The notes: generated from the letters alone by a model not told the origin. 64,000 nucleotides of DNA from Archangiaceae bacterium (GCA_016714225.1 JADJNS010000029.1:1-64000); one strand, 5' to 3'; positions 23,154 through 32,171 are shown, counted from the stretch's first letter. A program made the numbers and translations.

Positions 23154-25613
23154 GTGCTCCGCCGCCCACTCGTCGCAGCGTTGTTGTTCGTCGCGTGCTC
23201 ACCTCCCATGCCGTCACCCGACGGGGGAATCGACGCCGAAGACGCCGGCGAGACGACCGACGCCGGCACCGACGGCGGCACCACCACCGACGGCGGCACC
23301 ACCACCGACGGCGGCGCCACCACCGACGGCGGCGCCACCACCGACGGCGGCGCCACCACCGACGGCGGCACCACCACCGACGGCGGCACCACCACCGACG
23401 GCGGCGCCACCACCGACGGCGGCACCACCACCGACGGCGGCACCACCACCGACGCGGGCAGTGGCGCAGGAACCGACGCGGGCCCTCCTCGCGACGCGGG
23501 CTGCCCCGAGTGCACGCTCACCACTCCGCTGACGTACCTGCTCCCGTCGCCAGCCGGCGTGTCGGTCTGGACCACGCCCACCATGAACAAGGTGCTGCGC
23601 ACCGACCCGGTACCGACCGTCACGCAGCCGACCATCGACGTGTTCTCTGCGAAGAACGAGTACGAGCCTTTTCAGGTCGTCCTCTCCGCCGTTGCGGCCC
23701 GTCAAGTCACCCTCACCCTGACGCCGTTCACCGGCCCGGGCACGTTCCGCGACGCGACGCTCCACCGCGTCGGCTACGTCGCAGCGACCATCACCGACTC
23801 GTTCTCACTCTTCGCGACGCAGGTTCCCGACCCGCTGGTCCCCATCGCGTTCGGCAGCACCGAGAGCCTCTCGGCCGCCCAGAACCAGCCGTACTGGGTC
23901 ACCCTGCACGTGCCGACCGACGCTCCGGCCGGCGACTACACCGCGACGCTCACCATCGCGGTGATGGGCGGCGCGACGCAGAACATCACCGTCAAGCTGC
24001 ACGTCTTCAACTTCGCGCTGCCCCAGCGCCTCGGCTTCGATGGCCAGTGGACCATCAACTACCCGGCGGGTGCAGACCTCGCCGCGGTGCAGCGCACCAA
24101 AGACTTCATGTTTCAACACCGCCTGGTGCCGCAAGCGGTGGCGTACCCCACCGCCTTGTTCCCGATGTTCTTCGACTGCGCGACCAACACCTTCCCCGAG
24201 ACGCCGAGTGACCCGTACGACATCTCGCAGCTGGGCCCTAAGTACCTCGACGGCGTGGGCTGGAACGACGCCGGCTTTCCCTCGTTCGAGGCGTCGCGTT
24301 ACTCCGCCATCGGCGCCGGCGCCCGTCCTGATCTCTGCGGCATCTCCGTTGGCCCCGACCCCGCCGGCACGACCCAGTTCAACGCCCGCTGGTCGACCAT
24401 GCTCGGCGCGCTGCAGACCTCGCTCACCCGCCACGGCTGGTTGAGCCGCAGCTACTACACGGCGGCGGCCGAGCCGATCACCGCGGCCGAGAATGATCTG
24501 GCCGCTCGCCTGGCGAACATCTCGAAGACCGCCGCGCCGAACCTGCCCATCGCGGTGGTGGCCGAGCCGCGCCCCGAGATTGCAGCCAACCCGCTCAACG
24601 GTGGCCACAGCTACGACTTGTGGATCTCGAGCATCAGCCTGCTCAAACCGGCGTACGCCGCCACCCGCCAGGCGCTGGGTGAGAAGGTGTGGTGGTACTT
24701 CCTCACCGAGGCGCCGCCGTACCTCAACCCCCTCACCGTGAACCACCAGGGCCTCGAGACGCGCGGTGCGTTCTGGCTGGCGTTCTCGCAGCGCGTGCGT
24801 GGCTTCAGCTACTACGACGCGAGCTCGCTGTACGTGACCACCGGTGGCGTCACCACCACCTCGATTCGCCTCGAGCTGCTGCGCGAGGGCGTCGAAGACT
24901 ACGAGTACCTGCGGCTGCTCACCGGCGGCGCGCCCCCGGCGACGCTCGCGACGCCGACCAGCGCCTGCGACTACACCTCGAAGAGCTTCGGCACCTCGAT
25001 CAAGAACTTCCCCCGCGACTCGGCGGCGCTGCAGCACCTGCGCAACGCGGTCGGCTCGATGATCGAAGGGCAGCGCACCACGTGCCCGGCACTGACCGGC
25101 GTACGGCCCGCCACGCACCCGCGCGCCGAGTACTACCTCAACTTCCAGGACCCGACCGGGCAGCCGCTGGCCAACCCGCTGGTCGTCAACGGCCACACGT
25201 GGACGAAGATCGGCAACGCCTACTACTCGCCGGCGGCGGGCTCGGGCTGGGTCGGTACTGCTCCGATGGCCACGAGCTATACCGCGGGCCCCGACGAGCT
25301 GCGGAAGAGCTGCATCTACACCAACCAGAACATGGGGCAGGGCCTCGACGTCTTCAGCTGGGACCTCGAGAACGGCCGCTACACGGTGACCGTCTCGGTC
25401 GGCTTCGGCGGAGTCAGCGGCTTGACCAACTACAAGCACCGGGTGCTCATCGAAGACCAGCCGCTGTTCAGCGGTGAGGCGACGAACGTGACGACGCCGT
25501 TCATGGTGAAGTCGATCGACGTCGACGTGGTCGATGGCACCCTCAACCTCGAAGCGGGCGGCGACCCGACGTCGATCACCATCGTCGACTGGATGAGCAT
25601 CGTCCCGAAGTGA
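23154..25613 (+). CDS. DUF4091-type lipoprotein with DGGTTT repeat stalk
   Basis: 819 aa from GTG 23154. Leader MLRRPLVAALLFVACS has lipobox FVAC. Residues 40-99 are ten DGG[TA]TT hexapeptides. The next about 500 residues look like a DUF4091/glycoside-hydrolase-like protein: NEYEPFQVVLSA (N-terminal beta sandwich), YWVTLHVPTDAPAGDYTATLTI, and a TIM-barrel-like end with RGAFWLAFSQRVRGFSYYDAS and LREGVEDYEYLRLL. A C-terminal beta-sandwich (about 660-819, RYTVTVSVGFGG..., TLNLEAGG) resembles a carbohydrate-binding module. An extracellular sugar-polymer-active role is inferred; the catalytic residues are not identified. Confidence 0.85.
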   Translation: MLRRPLVAALLFVACSPPMPSPDGGIDAEDAGETTDAGTDGGTTTDGGTTTDGGATTDGGATTDGGATTDGGTTTDGGTTTDGGATTDGGTTTDGGTTTDAGSGAGTDAGPPRDAGCPECTLTTPLTYLLPSPAGVSVWTTPTMNKVLRTDPVPTVTQPTIDVFSAKNEYEPFQVVLSAVAARQVTLTLTPFTGPGTFRDATLHRVGYVAATITDSFSLFATQVPDPLVPIAFGSTESLSAAQNQPYWVTLHVPTDAPAGDYTATLTIAVMGGATQNITVKLHVFNFALPQRLGFDGQWTINYPAGADLAAVQRTKDFMFQHRLVPQAVAYPTALFPMFFDCATNTFPETPSDPYDISQLGPKYLDGVGWNDAGFPSFEASRYSAIGAGARPDLCGISVGPDPAGTTQFNARWSTMLGALQTSLTRHGWLSRSYYTAAAEPITAAENDLAARLANISKTAAPNLPIAVVAEPRPEIAANPLNGGHSYDLWISSISLLKPAYAATRQALGEKVWWYFLTEAPPYLNPLTVNHQGLETRGAFWLAFSQRVRGFSYYDASSLYVTTGGVTTTSIRLELLREGVEDYEYLRLLTGGAPPATLATPTSACDYTSKSFGTSIKNFPRDSAALQHLRNAVGSMIEGQRTTCPALTGVRPATHPRAEYYLNFQDPTGQPLANPLVVNGHTWTKIGNAYYSPAAGSGWVGTAPMATSYTAGPDELRKSCIYTNQNMGQGLDVFSWDLENGRYTVTVSVGFGGVSGLTNYKHRVLIEDQPLFSGEATNVTTPFMVKSIDVDVVDGTLNLEAGGDPTSITIVDWMSIVPK
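23271..23450 (+). repeat. 18-bp tandem repeat, ten copies, encoding DGG[TA]TT
   Basis: Ten in-phase 18-bp units make up residues 40-99 of the DUF4091 lipoprotein. Units differ only at one codon (ACC or GCC). The stretch forms the spacer between the lipidated cysteine and the folded domains. Confidence 0.95.
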
Positions 25614-25618
25614 GGCAA

Positions 25619-25655
25619 CCCTCTCCCCTCCAAGGGGAGAGGGCAGGGTGAGGGG
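25619..25655. repeat. CCCTCTCCC intergenic hairpin repeat, second copy
   Basis: A perfect 10-bp stem (25619-25628 with 25634-25643) and 5-nt loop are followed by CAGGGTGAGGGG. It is a second copy of the 14533 element, again between convergent genes and directly after a stop codon. Transcription termination is the likely role. Confidence 0.7.
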
Positions 25656-25685
25656 TTCAGTCGCAGCTGGGGGCTCCGAGAGCGC

Positions 25686-26657
25686 TCAGCCCAGGACGAT
25701 GGGCCCCAGCGGCACGCCGCAAGCGCGCAGCAGCGAGAGCACGGTGGTCGCCACCACCGGCGACCCACCGACGAAGTACCGCTGCGGCGTCTCACCGGGG
25801 AAGGTGTCTTTCATCTCTTTGAGCCGCTGCAGGTACGGCACGGCCGCAAACTTGCGCGCCATCCACTCCACCTGCGGAGAGAGCACCCGCGAGCACCCGC
25901 TCGAGTCGACCCCGCCCAGCGGAGTGAACCCCAACGACAGCGCGCCCACCCCTTCGGCCTTCAGCTTCTCGCCGAGCAGCGCCACTGCCGAGTAGTAGAC
26001 GCCCCACAGCGACGTCTTGCCGAAGCGCAGCAGGTTGAGCAGGTAGCCCGCCGGCCGCCCGCCCTCGAACCAGGGGTCGAGCACCGCGTAGCCGAGCAGC
26101 TCGCCGCCCACCTGCAGCAGGAACATGCGCGACATGCCGTCGTCCTGGTACGCCAGCGGCCGGTTCAAGAACGTCATCTCGACCGGCACCGCGCTCTTCT
26201 CGAGGTAGCCGCGGTTGATGTCTTCGATGCGCAGCCGATCGACCCGCCCCGCCGACACCTCGTCGACCGCGAGCTTCGCCTTGCGCGCCTTCTTCACGGC
26301 GCTCTTCACCTTCGCGTCGTCGTCGAGCGGGCGCGCGAGCGAGAGCACCTTGTCGGCCCCCATCGCCGCCACCCGGTAGCGCCACCCGCCGAGGCTCTTC
26401 ACCAGGTCGGCCGCGTCGCGCTGCAGGTAGAAGAAGACCGGCCGCGAGACCCGGCGCGCGAACGCCTCGATCAGCGCGGCCCGGTCTTGGGGCGCGCACA
26501 CCGGCGGCCCCAGGGTGAGCGCGAACCCCGCCGCCCGCGCGTACGCCACGTACCCGTACGAGACGTCGAAGTAGCGCAGGCCCGGCTGCAGCGTCGAGTA
26601 CGCGATCGGGTCACTGCCGAACTGCCGCACCAGCTCGCTGCGCATGGGCGTCACCAT
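25686..26657 (-). CDS. DUF2156 / phosphatidylglycerol lysyltransferase-type protein
   Basis: 323 aa from ATG 26657 (ATG 26645 is the next option). The chain looks like the soluble C-terminal GNAT-type domain of MprF-family enzymes (DUF2156): YSTLQPGLRYFD, ARRVSRPVFFYLQRDAADLVKSLGG, a Lys/Ala helix, YLEKSAVPVEMTFLNRPL, and SLWGVYYSAVALLGEKLKAEGVGALSLGFTPL, which matches the double-GNAT acyl-transfer core. No membrane helices are present, so this is a stand-alone cytoplasmic form. Transfer of an acyl or aminoacyl group to a lipid or other acceptor is inferred. It diverges from the Nudix gene with 59 bp between. Confidence 0.8.
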   Translation of the reverse strand: MVTPMRSELVRQFGSDPIAYSTLQPGLRYFDVSYGYVAYARAAGFALTLGPPVCAPQDRAALIEAFARRVSRPVFFYLQRDAADLVKSLGGWRYRVAAMGADKVLSLARPLDDDAKVKSAVKKARKAKLAVDEVSAGRVDRLRIEDINRGYLEKSAVPVEMTFLNRPLAYQDDGMSRMFLLQVGGELLGYAVLDPWFEGGRPAGYLLNLLRFGKTSLWGVYYSAVALLGEKLKAEGVGALSLGFTPLGGVDSSGCSRVLSPQVEWMARKFAAVPYLQRLKEMKDTFPGETPQRYFVGGSPVVATTVLSLLRACGVPLGPIVLG

Positions 26658-26716
26658 CTCACAGCACGCGATCGACCACCTTGCCGCTCTGAGCATTCGG
26701 TGCCACCGTCGCGCCC

Positions 26717-27205
26717 GTGAAGCGCAAGCGTCGGCGCGCGGTTCCCGCCATGAAGCGGGCGATTCGTTCGCTGTTCGCCCGCGCGCGCGCCATCATCGAG
26801 GGCCCCGACCGCGACCGCTGGGTCTCGGCCGGCGGAGTCGTCTTCGACGGCGAGGTGGTGGCGCTGATTCGCCAGAAGAAGCGGTGGACCCTGCCGAAGG
26901 GCCGCGTCGACCCGGGCGAGAGCATCTCGCGCGCCGCGCGCCGCGAGGTGCTCGAAGAGACCGGGCTGCGCGCCACGGTGATCGAGTACCTCGGCATGTC
27001 CGAGAGCCCACGCAAAGACACCCACTGGTTCTTGATGTCGCTGGTTCGCGACGAGGGCGAGCACGACGACGAGGTCGACGAGATTCGCTTCGTGAAGTCC
27101 GGCAAGGCGCTCAAGCTGCTCGACTCGAAGAAAGACCGGCTGGTGCTGCAGCGCGCGCTCGCCGCGCTCGACGGCCGGCCTCCGCGAGACCCTCGAATCG
27201 GCTGA
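26717..27205 (+). CDS. Nudix hydrolase
   Basis: 162 aa from GTG 26717 (an internal ATG at 26750 may be the true start, which would remove a basic leader). The full Nudix box is present: GRVDPGESISRAARREVLEETGL fits G-x5-E-x7-R-E-U-x-E-E-x-G-U, which binds the divalent metal used to cleave nucleoside-diphosphate-linked substrates. The preceding WVSAGGVVFDGE strand and following HWFLMSLVRDEGE strand fit the fold. The type resembles diadenosine polyphosphate or house-cleaning hydrolases. No neighbours point to a specific substrate. Confidence 0.9.
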   Translation: MKRKRRRAVPAMKRAIRSLFARARAIIEGPDRDRWVSAGGVVFDGEVVALIRQKKRWTLPKGRVDPGESISRAARREVLEETGLRATVIEYLGMSESPRKDTHWFLMSLVRDEGEHDDEVDEIRFVKSGKALKLLDSKKDRLVLQRALAALDGRPPRDPRIG

Positions 27206-27226
27206 GGCGCGCCAGCCCAGCGCTCG

Positions 27227-27919
27227 TTACCAGCGGCCGCTGGCTCCGCCGCCGCCCGAGCGGCCACCGCCTCCCGAGAAGCCGCCACCTCCGCCGCCGC
27301 TGCCGTCGCGGCGCCGGCCGGTGAACATCATCAACAGAAAGAACGCGGCGCGGGGGTTCACGATCATCAAGATGACGAACAGCACCGCGAGCACCGCCAT
27401 GCCGATGAGCTTCGCGGGGCTGATCGCCGTCACCGCGGGCGGCGAGACCGGCACGGGCTCGGCCGGTGTGCCGCCCAGCGCGGCGACGATCGCGTGCGTC
27501 GCACCGCTCACCGCGCCGGTCACGTCTTGCGCCTTCATTCGGGGGATCAGCACCTCGCGCATGATGCGCGAGCTCTGCGCGTCGGTGAGCTGGGCCTCGA
27601 GCCCGTAGCCCACCTCGATGCGCGCGGCGCGATCGTCGAGCATCACGAACAGCGCGACGCCGTCGTCGAGCTTCGCCCGGCCCGGCCTCCACGCTTCGAA
27701 CGTGCGCACCGCCCAGTCTTCGATCGGCTCGCCGCCCGTCGAGTGACCGACATAGACGATCACCTGGTGCCCGCTCGCCTTCTCGAACGCGGCCAGCTCG
27801 CGGTCGAGCGACTCACGCGCTGCCGGAGCCAGCTGCCCGGTCTCGTCGGTCACCCACCGAGTCGGCGCCGCGGGCGGCGCGAGCGTGAGCAGCGCGACGA
27901 TGGCGAGCGGCGCGAACAT
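27227..27919 (-). CDS. TPM-domain protein with Gly-rich membrane tail
   Basis: 230 aa from ATG 27919, overlapping the lemA-like stop by one base (TGATG). A signal peptide (FAPLAIVALLTLAPPAAP) is followed by a TPM (YgcG) domain: WVTDETGQLAPAARESLDRELAAFE, QVIVYVG, DDGVALFVMLDDRAARIEVGYGLEAQLTD. One transmembrane helix at about 170-195 (KLIGMAVLAVLFVILMIV) precedes a tail of GRR and Gly/Ser repeats. TPM proteins are secreted phosphatase-like or photosystem-repair-like domains in the literature, but bacterial function is unclear. Pairing with LemA is a widely seen arrangement. Confidence 0.9.
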   Translation of the reverse strand: MFAPLAIVALLTLAPPAAPTRWVTDETGQLAPAARESLDRELAAFEKASGHQVIVYVGHSTGGEPIEDWAVRTFEAWRPGRAKLDDGVALFVMLDDRAARIEVGYGLEAQLTDAQSSRIMREVLIPRMKAQDVTGAVSGATHAIVAALGGTPAEPVPVSPPAVTAISPAKLIGMAVLAVLFVILMIVNPRAAFFLLMMFTGRRRDGSGGGGGGFSGGGGRSGGGGASGRW

Positions 27920-28557
27920 CAGAACTGTACCTTCGGCGGCTGCTGCGCTTCGGGGCGCGCGTGAAAGAACGCCTTCTCTTGAAACCGCGCGCCGAACATG
28001 CCGGCGATGACGGTGGTGGGGAAGCTGTTGCGCGTGGTGTTGAAGTCTTGCGCCGCCTGGTTGAAGCGCATGCGCTCGGTGGCGATGCGGTTCTCGGTGC
28101 CCTCGAGCTGCGCCTGCAGGTCGCGAAAGTTCTCGGTCGCCCGCAGCTGCGGGTACGCCTCGACGACCACCATCAGCCGAGACAGCGCCGAGGTCAGCTG
28201 GTCTTGCGCCGCCTGGTACTGCTCGAGCTCGCCGGGCGCCGGCGTGCGGCCGGGCGGGGCCTGCTGGGCTCGCGTGCGCGCCTCGGTCACCGCCGTCAGC
28301 GTGCCCTTCTCGAAGTTCGCCGCGCCCTTCACCGTCTCGACCAGCGACGGCACGAGGTCGGCGCGCCGCTGGTACGCGTTCTCGACCTGCGCCCACTGCG
28401 CCTGCACCGACTGGTCGAGCTTGACCAGGCCGTTGTACGAGCTGACCACGGCGCCGATCGCAATGATTGCGCCGGCCAGCACGACCAGCGCAATCGCTGC
28501 CGGCGCCCAGCTGCGGCGCGTCGCGGGAACTACGGGCAAACCTCGGGTCACGTTCAT
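27919..28557 (-). CDS. lemA: LemA family protein
   Basis: 212 aa from ATG 28557, which has a good GGAGA site 6 nt upstream. One N-terminal transmembrane helix (APAAIALVVLAGAIIAIGAVV) is followed by the LemA helical domain: YNGLVKLDQSVQAQWAQVENAYQRRADLVPSLVETVKG, then a long coiled-coil with SRLMVVVEAYPQLRA and NFRDLQAQLEGTENRIATERMRFN, ending FNTTRNSFPTTVIAGMFG. These are diagnostic. LemA proteins are membrane-anchored with an unclear role in envelope processes. It is transcribed with the TPM gene. Confidence 0.95.
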   Translation of the reverse strand: MNVTRGLPVVPATRRSWAPAAIALVVLAGAIIAIGAVVSSYNGLVKLDQSVQAQWAQVENAYQRRADLVPSLVETVKGAANFEKGTLTAVTEARTRAQQAPPGRTPAPGELEQYQAAQDQLTSALSRLMVVVEAYPQLRATENFRDLQAQLEGTENRIATERMRFNQAAQDFNTTRNSFPTTVIAGMFGARFQEKAFFHARPEAQQPPKVQF

Positions 28558-28718
28558 GGTCGTTCTCCGTTCGAACCTGGCGATCGCAAGAGCAATGCCG
28601 TCACCAAGTGCAATGCCCACCCCGACCGCGGCGCGCAACCCGTTCGCCCGCGTCGGGCCGTGGCGGCGCCCGCGAGACCCTGGAATCGACTGAGGAGCGC
28701 TGTTAGACGCGGCCCCCT

Positions 28719-29228
28719 ATGCCCAACCCCATCGCCACCTTCGAGACCTCGGCCGGCACGTTCCAGGCCGAGCTCTTCCAAGACCAGATGCCGCTCACCT
28801 CGGAGAACTTCATCAAGCTCGCCAAGAGCGGGTTCTACGACGGGCTGCACTTCCACCGCGTCATCAAGAACTTCATGCTGCAGTTCGGCTGCCCCCACTC
28901 GAAGGACCCCAAAGATCGCCGCGCCGGCACCGGCGGCCCGCCGTGGGGCGACATCAAAGACGAGTTCACCGCCAAGCTCAGCAACGAGCCGCTCACCCTC
29001 TCGATGGCCAACACCGGCTCGCCCAACTCGGGCGGCAGCCAGTTCTTCATCAACACCGTGCACAACGACTTCCTCGACTGGTTCACCCCGGGTCAGTCGC
29101 GGCACCCGGTGTTCGGGAAAATCACCTCGGGCGCCGACGTCATCAAGAAGATCGAGACCACTCCCACCGACGGCAACGACGCGCCCAAGACGCCGGTGAA
29201 GATGATCAAGGTCACCGTCGAGGGCTGA
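28719..29228 (+). CDS. Cyclophilin-type peptidyl-prolyl cis-trans isomerase
   Basis: 169 aa, typical for a cytoplasmic bacterial cyclophilin (PpiB type), with no signal peptide. The motifs are TSENFIKLAKSGFYDGLHFHRVIKNFMLQFGC (catalytic Arg in FHRVI), SMANTGSPNSGGSQFFI (substrate pocket, QFF), and HPVFGKITSGADVI. It accelerates proline isomerisation during protein folding. One base separates its stop from the GTG of the downstream secreted protein gene, so the two are probably in one transcript. Confidence 0.95.
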   Translation: MPNPIATFETSAGTFQAELFQDQMPLTSENFIKLAKSGFYDGLHFHRVIKNFMLQFGCPHSKDPKDRRAGTGGPPWGDIKDEFTAKLSNEPLTLSMANTGSPNSGGSQFFINTVHNDFLDWFTPGQSRHPVFGKITSGADVIKKIETTPTDGNDAPKTPVKMIKVTVEG

Positions 29229-29229
29229 A

Positions 29230-30070
29230 GTGCGGCGCGCCGCGATCGCCTCGGCGCTCGTCGCCTCGGTCGCGTTCGCGCACGTCATTCTCTTCAGCCT
29301 CGAGCTGCCCCAGAACGTCGGCAACTACCCCGGCGACGGCGGCCTTCACCCTGCAGTGGGTCGATCAGGCCGCCGCCGGCCCGAAGGCCACGGTGATGCT
29401 GCTCGCCACCCGCGCCGCGTGGACACCGTTCGACACCCCCGACGCGTCGCTGCTCATCTCCGACGACATCGCGTACACCTCACCCATCAACCTCTTCGAC
29501 TGGGACACCGCCGACGCCGGCGACGGCTGCTGGCAGCCGTACGCGGTGGTCATCGACCCCATCGAAGGCGTGAGCTACTCGAAGGGCGCGGGCCGCATCA
29601 CCGTGGCCCACGGCGGCAACGTGCCGCCCGCGGTCTGGGTCACCACCGCCAAGAGCGAGCTGCCCGACGACGCTGGCAACCTCACCCTCGACTGGGAGCT
29701 CGACGAGCCCGACGACCCCAGCCGCGTCTCCATCACCTGGTTCGATGGCAGGGGTGAGCAGGGCAGCCTGGTCGCGAACCTGCCGCTCAGCGCCGGCACC
29801 CGCACCGCCTCGTACACCTTCGACGTGCACCGCCTGCCGCCCCGGCCGCTCTGGCTCAGGCTCGACGTCACTTCCGGAGACGGCGGCTGGTGCGACGCCT
29901 GGTGGCAGGGCTTCGTCACCGGCCAGGCAGATGCGCCCGACGCCGGGGTCGACGCCGGCACGCTCGACGGCGGCGCAGGGCCGGGCGACAAGGCCGGCTG
30001 CGGCTGCGGCAGCGCCCCCCAACTCTTCTTTCTCTGCGCACTTGCGCTGTTGAAAAGGCGCCGAAAATGA
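29230..30070 (+). CDS. Secreted protein with MYXO-CTERM-like tail (frameshifted)
   Basis: The frame from GTG 29230 gives a signal peptide (RRAAIASALVASVAFA|HVI) and continues to ...GNYPGDGG. One extra G near 29338-29343 then shifts the reading. In the +1 frame the sequence continues without break as AFTLQWVDQAAAGPKATVM... to 30070. The mature chain is beta-rich, with an Asp/Gly/Ala linker (DAPDAGVDAGTLDGGAGPG) and a tail GCGCGSAP, a hydrophobic stretch and KRRRK. That is a MYXO-CTERM-like surface-sorting end. Without the frame correction only a truncated 175-aa product is made. I do not recognise the central domain. Confidence 0.7.
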
Positions 30071-30146
30071 CGTGTCGATCTCGGTGAACGTCGTTCGACG
30101 TCCGTGTAGAGCCACTGAAGGCTCCATTTCGAAAGAGGGTACGAAA

Positions 30147-30548
30147 ATGCGTTTCATGGTTCTGGTGAAGGCGAACAAAGACTCCGAGAACGGCGTGATG
30201 CCCGACGCGAAGATCATGACCGACATGGGCAAGTACAACGAGCAGCTGATCAAGGCCGGCGTGCTGGTGGCCGCCGACGGCCTGCGCCCCAGCTCGCACG
30301 GCAAGCGCGTGCGCTTCGACGGCAGCAACCGCACCGTCATCGACGGCCCGTTCGCCGAGACCAAAGAGCTCATCGCCGGCTACTGGGTCTGGCAGTGCAA
30401 GTCGCTCGAAGAGGCCGTCGAGTGGCTCAAGCGCGCCCCGTTCGGCGGCGGCGTCGAGATCGAGCTGCGCCCCATCGCCGAAATGGCCGACTTCGCCGAC
30501 GCGCCCGAGTTCGTGAAGAAGCAGTACCAAGACGCCGGCAAGAGCTGA
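30147..30548 (+). CDS. YCII/DGPF-domain protein
   Basis: 133 aa from ATG 30147, preceded by AGAGGG. The small ferredoxin-like domain has MRFMVLVKANKDSENG, the DGPF motif in VIDGPFAETKELIAGYWVW, and a SLEEAVEWLKRAPFG helix. This is the YCII-related (DGPF) family, which in many bacteria is encoded next to an ECF42-type sigma factor, as here (sigma gene starts 54 bp downstream). It is thought to be a partner or regulator of that sigma factor; enzymatic activity is not established. Confidence 0.93.
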   Translation: MRFMVLVKANKDSENGVMPDAKIMTDMGKYNEQLIKAGVLVAADGLRPSSHGKRVRFDGSNRTVIDGPFAETKELIAGYWVWQCKSLEEAVEWLKRAPFGGGVEIELRPIAEMADFADAPEFVKKQYQDAGKS

Positions 30549-30602
30549 ACACGCGCGCCTTCGATTGCGCGCAGCGGTTCGGTGGCGTACGCGTCGAGGC
30601 GC

Positions 30603-31856
30603 GTGCCCGCCGACCCGCACCGCGCCATCGAGGCCGTCTTTCGCATCGAGCAGGCGAAGCTGATTGCCGCGCTGACCCGGCTCACCCGCGACGTGGGGCG
30701 GGCCGAAGAGCTGGCGCAAGACGCGCTGGTGGCCGCGCTCGAGCAGTGGCCCGCGGCCGGGGTGCCCGAGAACCCGGGCGCCTGGCTGATGACCGCGGCG
30801 AAGAACCGCGCCTTCGACAGCTTGAGAAAGAACACCCTGGTCGAGCGCAAGCACGAAGACCTCGCCCGCGACGAGCGGGCGCGCGAAGGCATCGCTCCCG
30901 ACCTCGAGCAGCAGCTCGATGACGACGTCGGCGACGACCTGCTCCGGCTGGTGCTCATCTCCTGCCACCCGGTGCTCTCGACCGAGGCGCAGGTGGCGCT
31001 CACCCTGCGCCTGCTCGGCGGCCTCACCGTGCCCGAGATCTCCCGCGCCTTCCTCACCCCGGAGACCACGATTCAGCAGCGCATCGTGCGCGCCAAGAAG
31101 ACCCTCGCCGACGCGCGCGTCGCCTTCGAGGTGCCCCGCGGTGAAGACCTGCGCGCGCGGCTCACCGCGGTGCTGCGCGTCATCTACCTGGTGTTCAACG
31201 AGGGCTACTCGGCCACCGCCGGAGACGACTGGCTGCGGCCCGCGCTGTGCGAAGACGCGCTGCGGCTGGGGCGCATGCTCGCCGAGCTCACCCCGCGCGA
31301 GCCCGAGGTGCTCGGCCTGGTCGCGCTGATGGAGCTTCAGGCCTCGCGCGCGCGTGCCCGCGTCGGCCCAGACGGCGCGCCGGTGCTGCTGTTCGACCAA
31401 GACCGCTCGCGGTGGGACGGGCTCTTGATCGCCCGCGGGCTCGCCGCGCTCGAGCGCGCGCAGCGCCTCACCGACGCGCCGGGCCCCTACCAGCTGCAGG
31501 CGGGCATCGCGGCGTGCCACGCCCGTGCGCGCACTCCGGCCGAGACCGACTGGGCCGCCATCGTCGGCCTCTACTCAGAGCTGGCGAGGCTCAACCCCTC
31601 GCCGGTGATCGAGCTCAACCGCGCGGTGGCGCTCTCGATGCTGATGGGCCCCCAGGCCGGGCTCACCATCGTCGACGCGCTGAAGAACGAACCCGCGCTC
31701 GAGGGCTACCACCTGTTGCCCAGCGTGCGCGCCGACCTGCTCATCAAGCTCGGCCGGCTCGCCGAGGCGCGCGACGAGCTCACCCGCGCCGCGTCGCTCA
31801 CCCAGAACGCGCGCGAGAAGCAGCTGCTCATTGCGCGCCGCGATGGGCTGGGCTGA
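30603..31856 (+). CDS. ECF sigma factor with C-terminal TPR-like extension (ECF42 type)
   Basis: 417 aa from GTG 30603 (GTG 30582 is also possible). Sigma region 2 is visible as PHRAIEAVFRIEQAKLIAALTRLTRDVGRAEELAQDALVAALEQWP...WLMTAAKNRAFDSLRK, and region 4 as ALTLRLLGGLTVPEISRAFLTPETTIQQRIVRAKKTL, a helix-turn-helix. The about 220 C-terminal residues are a helical TPR-like extension (RLGRMLAELTPREPEVLGLVALMELQASR, NRAVALSMLMGP). That long extension plus a DGPF-protein neighbour fits the ECF42 group, which lacks a classical anti-sigma factor. It directs RNA polymerase to its own promoter set, probably including its operon. Confidence 0.93.
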   Translation: MPADPHRAIEAVFRIEQAKLIAALTRLTRDVGRAEELAQDALVAALEQWPAAGVPENPGAWLMTAAKNRAFDSLRKNTLVERKHEDLARDERAREGIAPDLEQQLDDDVGDDLLRLVLISCHPVLSTEAQVALTLRLLGGLTVPEISRAFLTPETTIQQRIVRAKKTLADARVAFEVPRGEDLRARLTAVLRVIYLVFNEGYSATAGDDWLRPALCEDALRLGRMLAELTPREPEVLGLVALMELQASRARARVGPDGAPVLLFDQDRSRWDGLLIARGLAALERAQRLTDAPGPYQLQAGIAACHARARTPAETDWAAIVGLYSELARLNPSPVIELNRAVALSMLMGPQAGLTIVDALKNEPALEGYHLLPSVRADLLIKLGRLAEARDELTRAASLTQNAREKQLLIARRDGLG

Positions 31857-31896
31857 GCGGCGGTGGTGTGGCGGTGAACTTGCAACGCACCGCCTC

Positions 31897-32145
31897 ATGA
31901 ACCTGAAACGAACCACGCTGCTGCTCGGGGTGCTGCTCGGCCTGACGGCGTCGGCCGACCCGCAGTCGGTGTTCACCGCAGCGTGTGAGGGCAAGGCCGA
32001 GAAGTCGGCCTGCTCGGTGGCGCTGAACGACGGAGATCACGAGGGTGTGTGTCGCACCGACGATCGCCGCGAGCGGGCGTGCATGCCGCGCGACCCGCCT
32101 GCTCCGCCGGCCTCGCCGCCGCAGCACGCCGGCGCCGCGAAGTAA
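31897..32145 (+). CDS. Small secreted Cys-containing protein
   Basis: 82 aa from ATG 31897. MNLKRTTLLLGVLLGLTASA is a signal peptide. The mature 62 residues have four cysteines (ACEGKAEKSACSV, GVCRTDD, RACMP), compatible with two disulfides, and end in a Pro/Ala-rich tail. Similar short Cys-containing exported proteins occur in myxobacteria; the role is unknown. The gene lies downstream of the sigma gene with 40 bp between, so it might belong to the same transcript. Confidence 0.65.
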   Translation: MNLKRTTLLLGVLLGLTASADPQSVFTAACEGKAEKSACSVALNDGDHEGVCRTDDRRERACMPRDPPAPPASPPQHAGAAK

Positions 32146-32171
32146 CCCCCGACACCCCTGTCGAAACCGAC

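Noticed and set aside
23271..23450. CRISPR array
   Set aside because: Units are contiguous without spacers and encode an in-frame hexapeptide repeat inside a lipoprotein gene.
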